From the NCBI GenBank assembly GCA_934121925.1, contig CAKOVK010000013.1, positions 1 to 38,173 on the forward strand: a stretch of DNA of 38,173 nt, in the 5' to 3' direction. A model generated the notes under the pieces. It saw only the letters and a list, made by a program, of their open reading frames with translations. It had not been told where the DNA came from and searched no databases. Made by a program: the position numbers and the translations under genes. Every line of letters begins with the position of its first letter. The stretch's first letter is position 1. This document shows positions 24,323 to 33,409 of the stretch, piece after piece. Source of the stretch: an uncultured Clostridia bacterium. GTDB lineage: Bacteria > Bacillota > Clostridia > TANB77 > CAG-508.

Positions 24323-24673
24323 ATGTTACGGAAATTCGCATGGTGGTTTATCGTTTTTGGACTTAGCTTCTTAGCTCAAAATTTGGGATGGGCTGATCAA
24401 GGAACAGCATTTATTTGGCTTGAGTTAGGCGGAATGGCAATTCTTATTGCATTTATTATTATCGTATGCTTGTTTGCAGGAGATGGTCTAGGTGAAAAAT
24501 TTGGTTTTTCATTTGTAATTGCCATAATTTATGCAATATCATTAGGAATTGTACTTTTTGCAACATGGGGAGCAACCAAGTTGTTTGATATTGATTTCGC
24601 AGTTGCTTTCCAAATCATGACTTTTGGCCAATGTTTGTGTGGAAGTGGTTCCAAAAAAGACAAAGACAACTAA
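24323..24673 (+). CDS. Small three-helix membrane protein, unknown function
   Basis: A 116-residue hydrophobic protein with helices at about 5-22, 31-53 and 62-88, a short fourth hydrophobic stretch and a Cys/Gly/Lys tail (CLCGSGSKKDKDN). I do not recognise it. The start is the ATG at 24323, with GGAGG nine bases upstream. Codon use is less A/T-biased than its neighbours and codon 3 is an in-frame CGG, so it may be acquired. It sits exactly between the two copies of a duplicated gene, as if inserted there. Confidence 0.6.
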   Translation: MLRKFAWWFIVFGLSFLAQNLGWADQGTAFIWLELGGMAILIAFIIIVCLFAGDGLGEKFGFSFVIAIIYAISLGIVLFATWGATKLFDIDFAVAFQIMTFGQCLCGSGSKKDKDN

Positions 24674-24679
24674 CAAGCA

Positions 24680-24706
24680 AAGGGAGAGTAAGTTATGCTC
24701 TCCTTT
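24680..24706 (+). terminator. Terminator of the small membrane protein gene
   Basis: AGGGAGAG pairs with the GCTCTCCT side around TAAGTTAT, followed by TTT. Confidence 0.75.
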
Positions 24707-24716
24707 TGTTTATTTT

Positions 24717-25251
24717 CTAAGGCACTAATATACACAGTATCAAAAGTTCATAGACTAAATCATAATTTGGAAAGTGGATATGACAATGGGTTAATTATAA
24801 AAATATTTGGAAAAGAAATATATAATAATGTTCCAAACAATACAAAAGAAATTTATTATGAAGAAACAGAAAAAATTATTCTAAAACAATTGATAATATT
24901 AACATAGAACTAAGAATTCCAAATGACTGGAATTATGAAGAAATATCTCAAGATAAAGAAAACGACTATTATAAGTTTGCATTAAAGTTGTATAAAAACG
25001 AAGAAAATAAAAATGCTGTTTTATATTTTTACAATAATCCATTTGGAGTTTGCGGAACTGGAAGAACCGATGAAAAAATACATTTAAATAATGGAACTGA
25101 AGCAGTTGTTGGATATTACGATAATAATGAAAACTGGAGCGATATATCATTTTATAAATTAAATAATAATATTGCATTAATAAATTATGGACTAGAAAGA
25201 GCAGAAACACAGGAGATTTTAGAATTTATTAAGACCATAAATATAAAGTGA
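24717..25251 (+). pseudogene. Decayed duplicate of the exported protein gene at 23342
   Basis: From CTAAGGCACT onward this copies 23440-23977 closely, but the first ~35 codons, including the membrane anchor, are missing. An A-run at 24870-24875 is one base shorter than in the intact gene, so the frame breaks midway; the 3' half continues to 25251 in another frame with GVCGTGR and GYYDNNENW intact. The break is a homopolymer deletion, unlike the CGG events elsewhere. It lacks a start and a ribosome site, so it is a true pseudogene. Confidence 0.85.
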
Positions 25252-25261
25252 ATATATTTTT

Positions 25262-25297
25262 ATAGCACTTATCTAAAGATAAGTGCTATGTTTTTTT
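25262..25297 (+). terminator. Terminator after the decayed duplicate
   Basis: ATAGCACTTATCT pairs with AGATAAGTGCTAT around AA, followed by GTTTTTTT. Confidence 0.85.
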
Positions 25298-25362
25298 GTA
25301 ATGTATAATTCTAATGTGCATAAAATTAGAATTCTTATTGTAAAATGCGAGAATAAAACGAA

Positions 25363-25385
25363 GTGCAATCTTATTCAGATTGCAC
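25363..25385 (-). repeat. Repeated hairpin, copy 2
   Basis: GTGCAATCT and AGATTGCAC form a perfect nine-base-pair stem around TATTC. On the minus strand it follows the stop of the fragment at 25397 and is trailed by TTCGTTTT, so it is probably that gene's terminator. Confidence 0.65.
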
Positions 25386-25396
25386 ACTCTCTTTTC

Positions 25397-25738
25397 TTAA
25401 AAGATTCTCCAGCCATGTTCAGTCAGTGGTAAGTTTGGAACATATTTGTTAAAGAATTCTTCACTTGTAAGGTTCGGATTCGTAAGATATCTCTCAACTT
25501 TATCAAGAGACCCGGCTATTCCGAGTAGTTGGTAAAGTGAATGCTTTGTTTCTATATATACCTGATTGTTAATGTGGTATATATCAGATACAGGGGAAGT
25601 TATTTTAGTAACTTTTCTAAAAAAATGAACTGATTTATAGCTAAGTGTGCAAATTAGATTTATAAAGAAATCCAAAAGGGATTCGGCGAGCCGCGTCCTA
25701 AAAACAATCCAAAGGGATTGTTTTTGCCTTTCAGGCAC
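25397..25738 (-). pseudogene. Probable gene remnant beside tRNA-Arg
   Basis: An open frame of 113 codons without a convincing ribosome site. The C-terminal ~65 residues look protein-like (a YLTNPNLTSEEFF segment, then PNLPLTEHGWRIF), while the N-terminal part overlaps repeats and hairpins near the tRNA and is probably not coding. I do not recognise the family. A faint relic of the same 3' end seems to precede the hairpin at 24053. I treat it as a remnant. Confidence 0.35.
25701..25724. terminator. Hairpin between tRNA-Arg and the gene remnant
   Basis: AAAACAATCC pairs with GGATTGTTTT around AAAG, flanked by A and T runs; it could terminate in either direction. Nearby, 25615-25660 is a diverged copy of the tRNA terminator. 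Confidence 0.6.
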
Positions 25739-25761
25739 GTCCTTTTCGAATCCCTCAAACT

Positions 25762-25806
25762 AAAAAAATGAACTAATTTACAGCTAAAGCTGCAAATTAG
25801 TTCATT
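25762..25806 (-). terminator. Terminator of tRNA-Arg(ACG)
   Basis: On the minus strand an 18-base-pair stem (ATGAACTAATTTGCAGCT with its near-complement) runs into seven T. It begins directly after the CCA. Confidence 0.85.
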
Positions 25807-25883
25807 TGGTGCGCTTGAAGGGATTCGAACCCCCGACCTTTTGGTTCGTAGCCAAACACTCTATCCAACTGAGCTACAAGCGC
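25807..25883 (-). tRNA. tRNA-Arg (anticodon ACG)
   Basis: The acceptor stem is GCGCTTG/CAAGCGC; the anticodon arm TTTGG-CTACGAA-CCAAA gives ACG; the T-arm has GGTTCGAATCC-type sequence; CCA is encoded. With A34 edited to inosine it reads CGU, CGC and CGA but not CGG, which matters for the frameshift sites. Confidence 0.96.
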
Positions 25884-25902
25884 AAATTCATAGTACTTGT
25901 AT

Positions 25903-25931
25903 ATTATAGCTTTATTTTTAGCATTATTCAA
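25903..25931 (-). promoter_or_regulatory. Promoter of tRNA-Arg(ACG)
   Basis: On the minus strand TTGAAT (25931-25926) and TATAAT (25908-25903) are 17 bases apart. Confidence 0.75.
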
Positions 25932-25989
25932 TAGATTTTTGTAAAAAATTAGAGATTGCTTTCAGCGCAATCTCTATAAATATATGCAA

Positions 25990-26673
25990 TTATTTATTTT
26001 TAGGCATTAAATTTAATATTCTTCCAGCAAAGTCACCAAAGTTTTGCGATTGTAAAATTACTTTACCTGGTCCTACAAGCCTGGTTAAAAATAAACCTTC
26101 TCCACCTAAAAAGATGTTTCCTAAACCTTTTACAGTTTCTATTTCGTAAGAAACAGTAGGAGAAAAAGCAACAACATTTCCAGTATCTACTTTTAAAACT
26201 TCTCCTTGTGCAAGCTCTTTTACAATAGGATCTCCATCAACTTCTAAGAATAACATTCCATTACCAATTGCTTTTTGAAGAATGAAGCCTTCTCCACCAA
26301 ATAATCCTGCACTAAAACGCTTCGTAAAAGTAACAGAGGTTTCTACATTAGATTGAGCACATAAAAATGAACCTTTTTGAAAAGTTAATCCACCAGAATA
26401 TTTTGATAAATCAAAAGGAACTATACTACCAGGAACTGTTGAGGCAAAAGCAACTGTTGCACCATCTTTTTCAGCAGTGTAATTTGCCATAAACATAGAT
26501 TCACCGGCAAATACTCTTCCTATGCTTTTCATTATTCCACCACGAGCATTAGTGTTCATTTTTATACCTTCTGTTTGATATGCCATTCCACCAGATTGAG
26601 TATACATAGATTCTCCTGAATTTAATGTAACTTCAACAACCGGAACGGTTTGACCTACTATTTTATAATCCAT
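25990..26673 (-). CDS. AIM24/TIGR00266-family protein
   Basis: A 227-residue soluble protein of the AIM24 (TIGR00266) family. The glycine-rich beta-fold is visible in LNSGESMYTQSGGMAY, NARGGIMKSIGRVFAGESMF, SAGLFGGEGFILQK and FLGGEGLFLTRLVGPG. Bacterial members have no established function; the fold resembles tryptophan-RNA-binding attenuation protein barrels, and the yeast namesake supports mitochondrial inner membrane structure. A G-rich ribosome site (AGGGGGAAT) precedes the ATG at 26673. It is probably co-directional with, but separately placed from, the oxidoreductase gene upstream. Confidence 0.92.
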   Translation of the reverse strand: MDYKIVGQTVPVVEVTLNSGESMYTQSGGMAYQTEGIKMNTNARGGIMKSIGRVFAGESMFMANYTAEKDGATVAFASTVPGSIVPFDLSKYSGGLTFQKGSFLCAQSNVETSVTFTKRFSAGLFGGEGFILQKAIGNGMLFLEVDGDPIVKELAQGEVLKVDTGNVVAFSPTVSYEIETVKGLGNIFLGGEGLFLTRLVGPGKVILQSQNFGDFAGRILNLMPKNK

Positions 26674-26732
26674 AATATTCCCCCTTTTTTTCTACATAAT
26701 TATATAAATAAAAACAGGAAAATACAATAGAT

Positions 26733-28241
26733 TTAATCAATATCAATTGTATCTAAATTTTCTGTAGTTGGTTCTGTTATAATTTTTCCTGTATAATCAT
26801 ACCTAGAACCGTGGCAAGGGCAATCCCAAGTTTTTTCTAAATTATTCCAAGAAAGCTCACAGCCTAAGTGTTTACAATAGGGAAGTACAGCAAATTTTTT
26901 TCCATCTTTATCTTTGTAAATTCCAAGTTTCTTTCCATTATAATTAACTACTCCACCGCTGTCATTAGTAAGCTCTGAATAAGAAATAATAGGAGGAGTT
27001 AATTTATTTATTGCTAAAGAATATGCAGATTGTTTAAGCATATTACCAAATTCTTTACTATTTTTTATAGGCTTAAGTCTTGTGGCTGTATATATTTTTT
27101 CATAAGGATTTTCAATATTTAATATTTTATCAGAAATAATTTTTGCAGCTACATGGGAAGTTGTCATACCCCATTTTTTATAGCCTGTTGCAACATACAT
27201 ATTAGGTAGAAAATTAGAAAATTCACCTATATATGGAATTTTATCAAGAGAAACACAATCTTCTGTCATCCATTTATATTTTATTTTAGCCTTAGGATAT
27301 ATGGACTTAATATAATTTTCTAAGTTAATATAACTATCTTCTATATTACAACTAGAATCACCTGTTTTATGGCCAGAACCACCTACTATTAAAAGTTTTT
27401 TGCCATTTGACTGAATTGCATTTCTAAAAGAATAAGAAGGGGAATCGCAAGAAATATACATACCATCAAATACATCTTGGTTAAGTTCTACACCAATTGC
27501 GTAAGAAGAGTCTTGATACATTTTTATAAAATACATTCCAGGAAAGTTTTTAATAGGATAATGAGAAGCCATAACTAAATAATTTGTAGTTATTTTATAT
27601 TCATTTGTATATACTTCATACATATTATTAACATGCTTAATATCAATAACTTTTGAATTTTCAAAAAGATTTATATTTTTGGTTTCTAATACAGATAATA
27701 AATTAAGCAAATATTTTCTAGGATGAAATTGAGCTTGATTAGGAAATTTAATTCCAGCCTCTATATTAAAGGGCAAAGGACATTCTGTTACATATTCTGC
27801 TTTTAAACCAAGAGAAGTAACGGCAGAAACTTCATCCACAATTTTTTGAACATTAGATTTTTGGCAAGTATATACATAAGAATCTTGGTAAGAAAAATCG
27901 CAATCTATTTTTTCTTTTTCCACGATTTGTGAAACTAGCTTTATTGCTTCTTCATTTGAATCTAAATATCCTTTTGCAGTTTCAAAATCAAATGAATTTA
28001 ATAAATAATCGTACAAAAGACCATGTTGACTAGTAATTTTTGCAGTTGTATTTGCAGTTACTCCCATAGCCATTTTATCTGTTTCAACAATAGTAATATT
28101 TAAATTAGAGTTGGACAACATATATGCAGTAAGAATACCGGTAATTCCACCACCAATTATTAAAATATCTGTGGAAATATTTGTTGCTAAACTAGGAAAA
28201 TTAGTTTGCTTAGTGCTTTCAACCCAATAAGAAAAATTCAT
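26733..28241 (-). CDS. FAD-dependent oxidoreductase with C-terminal Rieske domain
   Basis: A 502-residue fusion. Residues to about 400 form a DAO-type FAD domain with the dinucleotide motif IIGGGITGILTAYML and a glycine-rich VATGYKKWGMTTSH near the C-terminal end. The last ~90 residues are a Rieske [2Fe-2S] domain: the pair CKHLGC and CPCHGS supply two Cys and two His ligands. The substrate is unknown; related proteins are annotated as glycine/D-amino-acid oxidases but this remains unproven. I prefer the ATG at 28241 (GGTGA seven bases upstream) over the GTG at 28250. Confidence 0.9.
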   Translation of the reverse strand: MNFSYWVESTKQTNFPSLATNISTDILIIGGGITGILTAYMLSNSNLNITIVETDKMAMGVTANTTAKITSQHGLLYDYLLNSFDFETAKGYLDSNEEAIKLVSQIVEKEKIDCDFSYQDSYVYTCQKSNVQKIVDEVSAVTSLGLKAEYVTECPLPFNIEAGIKFPNQAQFHPRKYLLNLLSVLETKNINLFENSKVIDIKHVNNMYEVYTNEYKITTNYLVMASHYPIKNFPGMYFIKMYQDSSYAIGVELNQDVFDGMYISCDSPSYSFRNAIQSNGKKLLIVGGSGHKTGDSSCNIEDSYINLENYIKSIYPKAKIKYKWMTEDCVSLDKIPYIGEFSNFLPNMYVATGYKKWGMTTSHVAAKIISDKILNIENPYEKIYTATRLKPIKNSKEFGNMLKQSAYSLAINKLTPPIISYSELTNDSGGVVNYNGKKLGIYKDKDGKKFAVLPYCKHLGCELSWNNLEKTWDCPCHGSRYDYTGKIITEPTTENLDTIDID

Positions 28242-28343
28242 AATAATCACCAGTAGTATTATTTACAATAAATTCAAAAATATTATATGAATTTGGCGGG
28301 AATGTGTTTGCCCCATTTCTTCAGAATTATTTCTTATTAATAA

Positions 28344-28372
28344 TTGCAAAAGACTAATATTAATGTTATACT
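28344..28372 (+). promoter_or_regulatory. Promoter of femX
   Basis: TTGCAA (28344-28349) and TATACT (28367-28372) are 17 bases apart, about 30 bases before the start. Confidence 0.75.
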
Positions 28373-28403
28373 TGCAAATAGAAAATGAAAAGGGATGAAG
28401 TGA

Positions 28404-29454
28404 ATGAGTAACAATGACAAGCTTGAAAAATTTTTAGAAACAAATAAAAAATCACATTTTTTACAATCACCAGAATGGGCAAAGGTTAAAACAGATTGGA
28501 AAAATGAGATGATAGTAATAGAAGAAAATGGGGAAATAAAAGGAACAATGAGTATACTTTTGAGAAAAGTACCTATTTTTAATAGATATATAATGTATGC
28601 TCCTAGAGGTTTCGTATGTAATGAACATGATAAGGAAACTTTAAAGAAATTAACAGAGAAGGCAAAAGAAATTGCAAAAAAATATAAAGCTTTTATATTT
28701 AGACTTGACCCAGATATTTCAAATGAAGATGAAGAATTTAAAAAAATTGCAGAAGAGGTAGGCTACAAAATAAAGAAAAATATAAAAAATATAGACCAAG
28801 TAATTCAACCTAAATATGTATTTAGATTAGATTTAACTAATAAAACGGAAGAAGAACTATTAGCCTCTTTTAATCAAAAAACTAGATATAATATAAGAGT
28901 GGCATTAAGAAAAGGGGTGCAAGTAAGAGTAGGTACAAAGGAAGACCTAGAAACATTTTATAATATTATGAAAGAAACAGGAAGTAGAGACCACTTTTTT
29001 ATAAGACCGCTATCATATTTTGAACATCTTTATGAGTGTATGGGAGAAAAACATGTAAGGCTAATAATAGCAGAACATGAGGGGACCCCAATTGCAGCAG
29101 TAATGCCAATTTTATATGGAAATAAAGTATGGTATTTATATGGAGGTAGTTCAAATAAATATAGAAATTTAATGCCCAATTATTTATTACAATTTGAAAT
29201 GATGAAGTGGGGATTAGAAAATAAATGCGATATTTATGATTTTAGAGGTGTATCAGGTTTTAAAAGTGAAAATGACCCACAATACCGGAGTATATAGATT
29301 TAAAAAAGGATTCAATCCAGAGTTTGTAGAGTTTGTAAATGAATTGTATATAGTATTTAATCCTTTAATGAATTTTATATTCAATGTAAGTGAAAAAGTG
29401 TATAAAAATTTAGGATTTATAAAAAGTAGGCTAAAAAGAAAGAAAAAGGACTAA
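28404..29454 (+). CDS. FemX/FemAB-family peptidoglycan bridge aminoacyltransferase (one +1 frameshift)
   Basis: FemABX enzymes transfer amino acids from tRNA to the peptide stem of lipid II. The N-terminal GNAT-like half shows SHFLQSPEWAKVKTDW and YAPRGFV; the second half shows NQKTRYNIRVALRKGVQVR and YDFRGVSGF. An extra C at 29285/29286 interrupts DPQY-GVYRFKKGFNPEF: the zero frame stops at 29297 after 297 residues, while skipping the C gives about 349 residues, the family length, with the conserved YRFKKGF. The upstream and downstream parts are both undecayed. Start ATG 28404 follows AAAAGGGA. It is likely a single gene before tRNA-Arg(UCU). Confidence 0.9.
29286..29289 (+). other. +1 frameshift site 2 (TAC-C-GGA in femX)
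   Basis: The extra C lies between Tyr TAC and Gly GGA of the conserved [QH]YGVYRFKKGF block. In-frame reading gives CGG AGT ATA TAG. Confidence 0.9.
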
Positions 29455-29506
29455 GGAGCATAACCTTGTTGTGTACGTAAAAATCTTTGATTTTTCCTAT
29501 ACAATA

Positions 29507-29536
29507 AAAAAAGAACCTATAAAATAGGTTCTTTTT
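29507..29536. terminator. Terminator of tRNA-Arg(UCU), bidirectional
   Basis: AAAAAGAACCTAT and ATAGGTTCTTTTT form a 13-base-pair stem around AAA. It directly follows the tRNA on the minus strand and may also end femX transcripts. Confidence 0.88.
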
Positions 29537-29613
<77 letters not shown>

Positions 29614-29634
29614 ATGTTCTTTAGAACGAATAAT

Positions 29635-29663
29635 ATAATAACATATTTTTTTTGGTTAGTCAA
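29635..29663 (-). promoter_or_regulatory. Promoter of tRNA-Arg(UCU)
   Basis: On the minus strand TTGACT (29663-29658) and TATTAT (29640-29635) are 17 bases apart. Confidence 0.75.
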
Positions 29664-29725
29664 TAAAAATACAAAAAAATATTTATCTTCTAAACCCAAT
29701 TTTGAATAATGCAGGGGAAATGTAG

Positions 29726-29743
29726 GGGCGATTTTAATCGCCC
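29726..29743. repeat. GGGCGATT/AATCGCCC palindrome
   Basis: A perfect eight-base-pair palindrome with loop TT, much richer in G and C than its surroundings, lies just downstream of the exporter gene. Similar GGGCGATT...AATCGCCC units are dispersed repeats in many clostridial genomes (from memory). No T-run follows, so it is not a plain terminator. Confidence 0.5.
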
Positions 29744-29778
29744 GCGCTATCTATTAATTAAAAGTAAGATAACATATC

Positions 29779-30384
29779 CTAAATTGCAGTTATAAAATTT
29801 AATATTCCAATAACCCCAAAGATTAAAAACAAAATTCCAGAAAAAGTTTGCATTGTTTTTTCGGATACTTTTTTACTCAAAAATTTTCCAAACAAAATTG
29901 CAATTAAATCACTTGCAACCATTGCAAAAATTGCACCTAGAATAAGCATAATTTTATAACTTGGATATTGAATACCTAACCCAATAGAAGCAAGAAATGT
30001 TTTATCTCCAAATTCTCCAACAGCAATGCTAAATGCAATAAATAAAATATACTGAAAGTTATTCTTAAAGGAATTTCTATTGCTAGATTTAGAATCAGCA
30101 TTTTTATTACTGGATTTTAAAGTAATTATTCCAAAAATTATAAAAGAAAAGTAAGTAATTATTTTTATAAAATATTGAAATTTCAAATCTTCTATATTTC
30201 CTAAAAAACTACCAAATAATATTGCCAATCCATGACTAAATAAAGACCCAAGAGCTACTCCCAATAAAATTGTAGAAATCTTTAACTTAGAAGAAAAAGA
30301 CAAGGCTAAAAGCTGTGTTTTGTCTCCCAATTCAGATATAAAAACAAGAGTAAATGCAATTATAAAAGGATAAATTAATAACAT
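29779..30384 (-). CDS. GDT1/TMEM165 (UPF0016)-family cation exporter
   Basis: A 201-residue membrane protein with six helices in two homologous halves, each with the family motif E-x-G-D-K-[TS]: ISELGDKTQLLALSF near residue 15 and VGEFGDKTFLASIGLG near 122. Bacterial members such as MneA/MntX-like proteins export Mn2+ and relatives move Ca2+. I saw no manganese riboswitch in the leader. The ATG at 30384 has AGGTGATA upstream; a GTG at 30393 would overlap it. Confidence 0.92.
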   Translation of the reverse strand: MLLIYPFIIAFTLVFISELGDKTQLLALSFSSKLKISTILLGVALGSLFSHGLAILFGSFLGNIEDLKFQYFIKIITYFSFIIFGIITLKSSNKNADSKSSNRNSFKNNFQYILFIAFSIAVGEFGDKTFLASIGLGIQYPSYKIMLILGAIFAMVASDLIAILFGKFLSKKVSEKTMQTFSGILFLIFGVIGILNFITAI

Positions 30385-30467
30385 TATTATCACCTAAAAA
30401 AATATATTCTAGTTAAACGTTAATATTACAACAACTTCAACATAATATGTTAATGTGAGGAGGTAAT

Positions 30468-31498
30468 ATGTTAAAATGTAATTTTAGAAATATTAGTAAG
30501 GTAACATTTGTAATAATAGGGACTATTATAGGAGCAGGGTTTGCATCACGGGCAAGAGATTTACACTTTTTTTAATAGATATGGAATAAAAGGACTAATA
30601 GGACTTATTTTTTCAATGTTTTTGATGAGTTATATAATTTATAAAACATTTAAGATAAGTTTATATAAAAATGCAAATATATATCAAGATTTTTTAATAG
30701 ATATATTACCATATAAGTTAAAAAACAATAAAATTTTAGTACTTACAATAAATAATATAATAAACTTATTTCTTTTAATTTCATTTAATATAATGGTTGC
30801 AGGCTTTTCTACATACTTTTCTCAAGAACTATCTTTTCCTAAAATAATAGGAGGATTATTAATAACAATAATATCCTTTATTACTTTTTATAAAGGAATA
30901 GAAGGAGTAATAAAAATAAATACATATTTAATACCAAGTCTTATTGTGTTAATAATTTTTTTAGGAATAAAAAAAATAGAAACAATTGAAATAATAAAAG
31001 AAAATATAAAATCATTATACTGGATTATAAGTGGTGTACTATATGCAAGTTATAATAGCATAACTTTAATACCGATTTTAATTAGTTTAAGAGAGGAATT
31101 AGATAATAAAAAAGAAGCACGGTATAGTTGCTATTTTTACATTTATAATAATGAGTATATTGTTAATAAGTATATATTTGTTAATGAATACATTTTCAAA
31201 TGAAATAAGAAGTGTAGAACTTCCAATTGTATATATAGCAAATACTTTGGGAAGTTTAGGAAAATACATTTATGGAATAGTTATACTAATTGCTATATTT
31301 ACAACAGCAGTTTCTACAGGATATGGCTTTCTGATGAATGTGACAAAATCAAGGAAGAAATACTTAAAATTAGCTGGAATAATTTGCTTAGCAGCGGTAT
31401 TTATAGGACAATTAAGCTTTTCAAGTTTAATAAACATGCTTTATCCGATTTTTGGATATTTAGGAATTATACAGATAATTTTTTTACTAATGGCTTGA
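30468..31498 (+). CDS. YkvI-family membrane transporter (two +1 frameshifts)
   Basis: A LeuT-fold-like membrane protein of about 342 residues and ten helices once two extra C are ignored. It starts at the ATG at 30468 after GAGGAGG. The N-terminus has GTIIGAGFAS-GQEIYTFF, with the first extra C at 30549 before Gly; the zero frame stops at 30573. The middle frame ends at 31203, where a second extra C at 31120 precedes Gly of KKEA-GIVAIFTF. The third segment runs to 31498. All three segments are clean helical sequence with family character, so decay is not evident. The substrate of YkvI is unknown. Confidence 0.82.
30549..30552 (+). other. +1 frameshift site 3 (TCA-C-GGG in ykvI)
   Basis: The extra C falls in GAGFAS-GQEI, a hallmark of the YkvI N-terminus. 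Confidence 0.9.
31120..31123 (+). other. +1 frameshift site 4 (GCA-C-GGT in ykvI)
   Basis: The extra C precedes a Gly GGT codon; the shifted frame continues as a membrane helix through MSILLISIYLLMNTFS. Confidence 0.85.
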
Positions 31499-31561
31499 AA
31501 AAATGGGGCCAGTTTGATATAAATAGAATTGTAATAAACATATGAGAAAAGGTGTATAATT

Positions 31562-32758
31562 ATGAAATATTATATGTTTAATGGAATGAATGAAAATAGT
31601 AGTAAAGACAGAAAATTGAATAAGAAAAAAATAGCGAAATTAATAGTGGTTATTATTTGTATTGCGTTAATTGTTAGTTCTATTATTTTCTATATTAAAA
31701 ATGAAGAATTTAGGGAACTATTAGATAGATATGTATTTAGAAAAGAAGTATATGAAAATAATTTGCCTAATATAGAGATAGACTCTAATAAAAATATATC
31801 AACATTTGCATATAATAAATATATTTCTGTATTGGAAGAAAATAAGTTGAAAATATACAATAAGACGGGAAGAGAAGAAATTGCTTTAGATGTAGAAATA
31901 TCAACACCAATATTTGAAGCAAATGGAGAATATCTAGGAATTGCAGAGAAAAATGGACAAAAATTATATTTAGTAAACAACAAAAATATAGTATGGCAAA
32001 AAGATGTAGAAGGAAAAATAAGCCAGATAAATGTTAATAAGAATGGATATATGTCGATAGTAATATCTGGAACAAGTCATAAAGCTGTTATAAAGGTGTT
32101 TGATCAAAACGGAAATGAATTATTTACATATTATTTATCTACTACGAGTGTTATAGATACAGATATATCTGGAGACAATAAATTTCTTGCTATGGCAGAG
32201 GTTAATTTTTCTGGAATAGTGCCTCAATCAGGAATAAAAATAATATCCATAGAAGAAGCTAAAAGTAATTCTCCAGAAGCGATAAAATATACTTATTTAT
32301 CAAATGCAAATGATTTAATAATAAATATTAAATATCAAAATAAAAATGAATTAGTATGTATGTATGATGAGCATATAGATGTTTTTAAAGAAGGGAAAAA
32401 TACAGAGCTAATAAATTTGAAAGATGATGATGCATTATTCGCAGATGTTAATTTATCATCTAAGATAGTTAAAGTAACAAAGAAGTCCACAGGTTTATTT
32501 AGTGCAGAAGCAGAATTGCAAATAATAAATAGCAATACAAAAGATTCTAATTTTTATGCAATAGAAAGTGTTCCAAAATCAGTCTTGGTGCAGGACAATA
32601 TGATAGCGATAAACTTAGGAACTAAAGCTATATTTATAAATAGTAATGGATGGTTAGTAAAGAAATATCAGTCGTCTCAAGAAATACAACAGATATTATT
32701 GTGTAACGATGTGGCAGGGGTTGTATCAAAAAATAGAATAGAAGTAATTTCTTTATAA
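31562..32758 (+). CDS. DUF5711-type membrane-anchored beta-propeller-like protein
   Basis: A 398-residue protein with a short basic N-terminus, one membrane helix (about 26-46) and an external domain of about 340 residues built of repeated short strands (for example KYISVLEENKLKIYNKTG, NIVWQKDVEGKISQINVN, KVFDQNGNELFTYYL), as in a beta-propeller. I recognise it as like DUF5711; its role is unknown. AAAAGGTG precedes the ATG. It ends 13 bases before cvpA and probably shares its transcript. Its glycine codons carry no extra C. Confidence 0.78.
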   Translation: MKYYMFNGMNENSSKDRKLNKKKIAKLIVVIICIALIVSSIIFYIKNEEFRELLDRYVFRKEVYENNLPNIEIDSNKNISTFAYNKYISVLEENKLKIYNKTGREEIALDVEISTPIFEANGEYLGIAEKNGQKLYLVNNKNIVWQKDVEGKISQINVNKNGYMSIVISGTSHKAVIKVFDQNGNELFTYYLSTTSVIDTDISGDNKFLAMAEVNFSGIVPQSGIKIISIEEAKSNSPEAIKYTYLSNANDLIINIKYQNKNELVCMYDEHIDVFKEGKNTELINLKDDDALFADVNLSSKIVKVTKKSTGLFSAEAELQIINSNTKDSNFYAIESVPKSVLVQDNMIAINLGTKAIFINSNGWLVKKYQSSQEIQQILLCNDVAGVVSKNRIEVISL

Positions 32759-32771
32759 GGAGGAAAAAAAT

Positions 32772-33390
32772 ATGTGGATTGTATTTGATTTGTTAGTAAT
32801 AGGAATAATTGCTTTATGTACGTTTATAGGATATAAACAGGGACTGGTAAAAGCAATAATAAAGATACTTTCTTTTGTAATTGCTATAGTAATTGCTTTA
32901 ATTTTATATAAGTCTGTAAGTAATATAATTATAAAAAATACATCTATAGATGATAATATAAAAAATGCAATTGTAGAAAAGATATCACCAGAGGGAGCAG
33001 ATAAAAATCAGGAAGTAACAATAGAAGATAACATAACAAATAAAATAAAAGGAGAAGCAAGCAACACTGTGGAAGGCATCTCGGAAGCTTTTTCTGTAAA
33101 ATTAATAGAGACAGTGGTGTTATTAATACTATTCATAGTTGCAAAAATAATATTAAGAATAGTTTGCTTGCTAACTGATTTAATTACAAAATTACCAGTA
33201 TTAAAACAGTTAAATAAAACCCGGAGGCATAATATATGGATTAATTAAAGGAATAGTTATAGTATATGTAATACTAGCAATTGTTTATTTAGTTTCTCCA
33301 TTAATCAAACAAGACATAACAAAAGAAATAAATGACTCGATAATAACAAAACAAATTTATAATAATAATATACTATTAAGAGTTATATAA
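32772..33390 (+). CDS. cvpA: CvpA-family membrane protein (one +1 frameshift)
   Basis: CvpA-like proteins have four helices and affect colicin V production or envelope homeostasis; the mechanism is unclear. The N-terminus has the family start DLLVIGIIALCTFIGYKQGLVK, here given as a conserved first-helix block. One extra C within CCC at 33220-33222 breaks LNKT-GGIIYGLIKGIVIVYV; the zero frame stops at 33246, but skipping it gives 205 residues to TAA at 33388, with the conserved GxxxGLIKG and last helix intact. AGGAGG lies seven bases before the ATG. Confidence 0.85.
33222..33225 (+). other. +1 frameshift site 5 (ACC-C-GGA in cvpA)
   Basis: The extra C is one of three at 33220-33222, directly before Gly GGA GGC of the last CvpA helix. 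Confidence 0.9.
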
Positions 33391-33409
33391 AATAAAGGAG
33401 CAAAAGAAG

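Noticed and set aside
30385..30467. Manganese (yybP-ykoY) riboswitch in front of the GDT1-type exporter
   Set aside because: The gap is under 90 bases and lacks the conserved aptamer loops.
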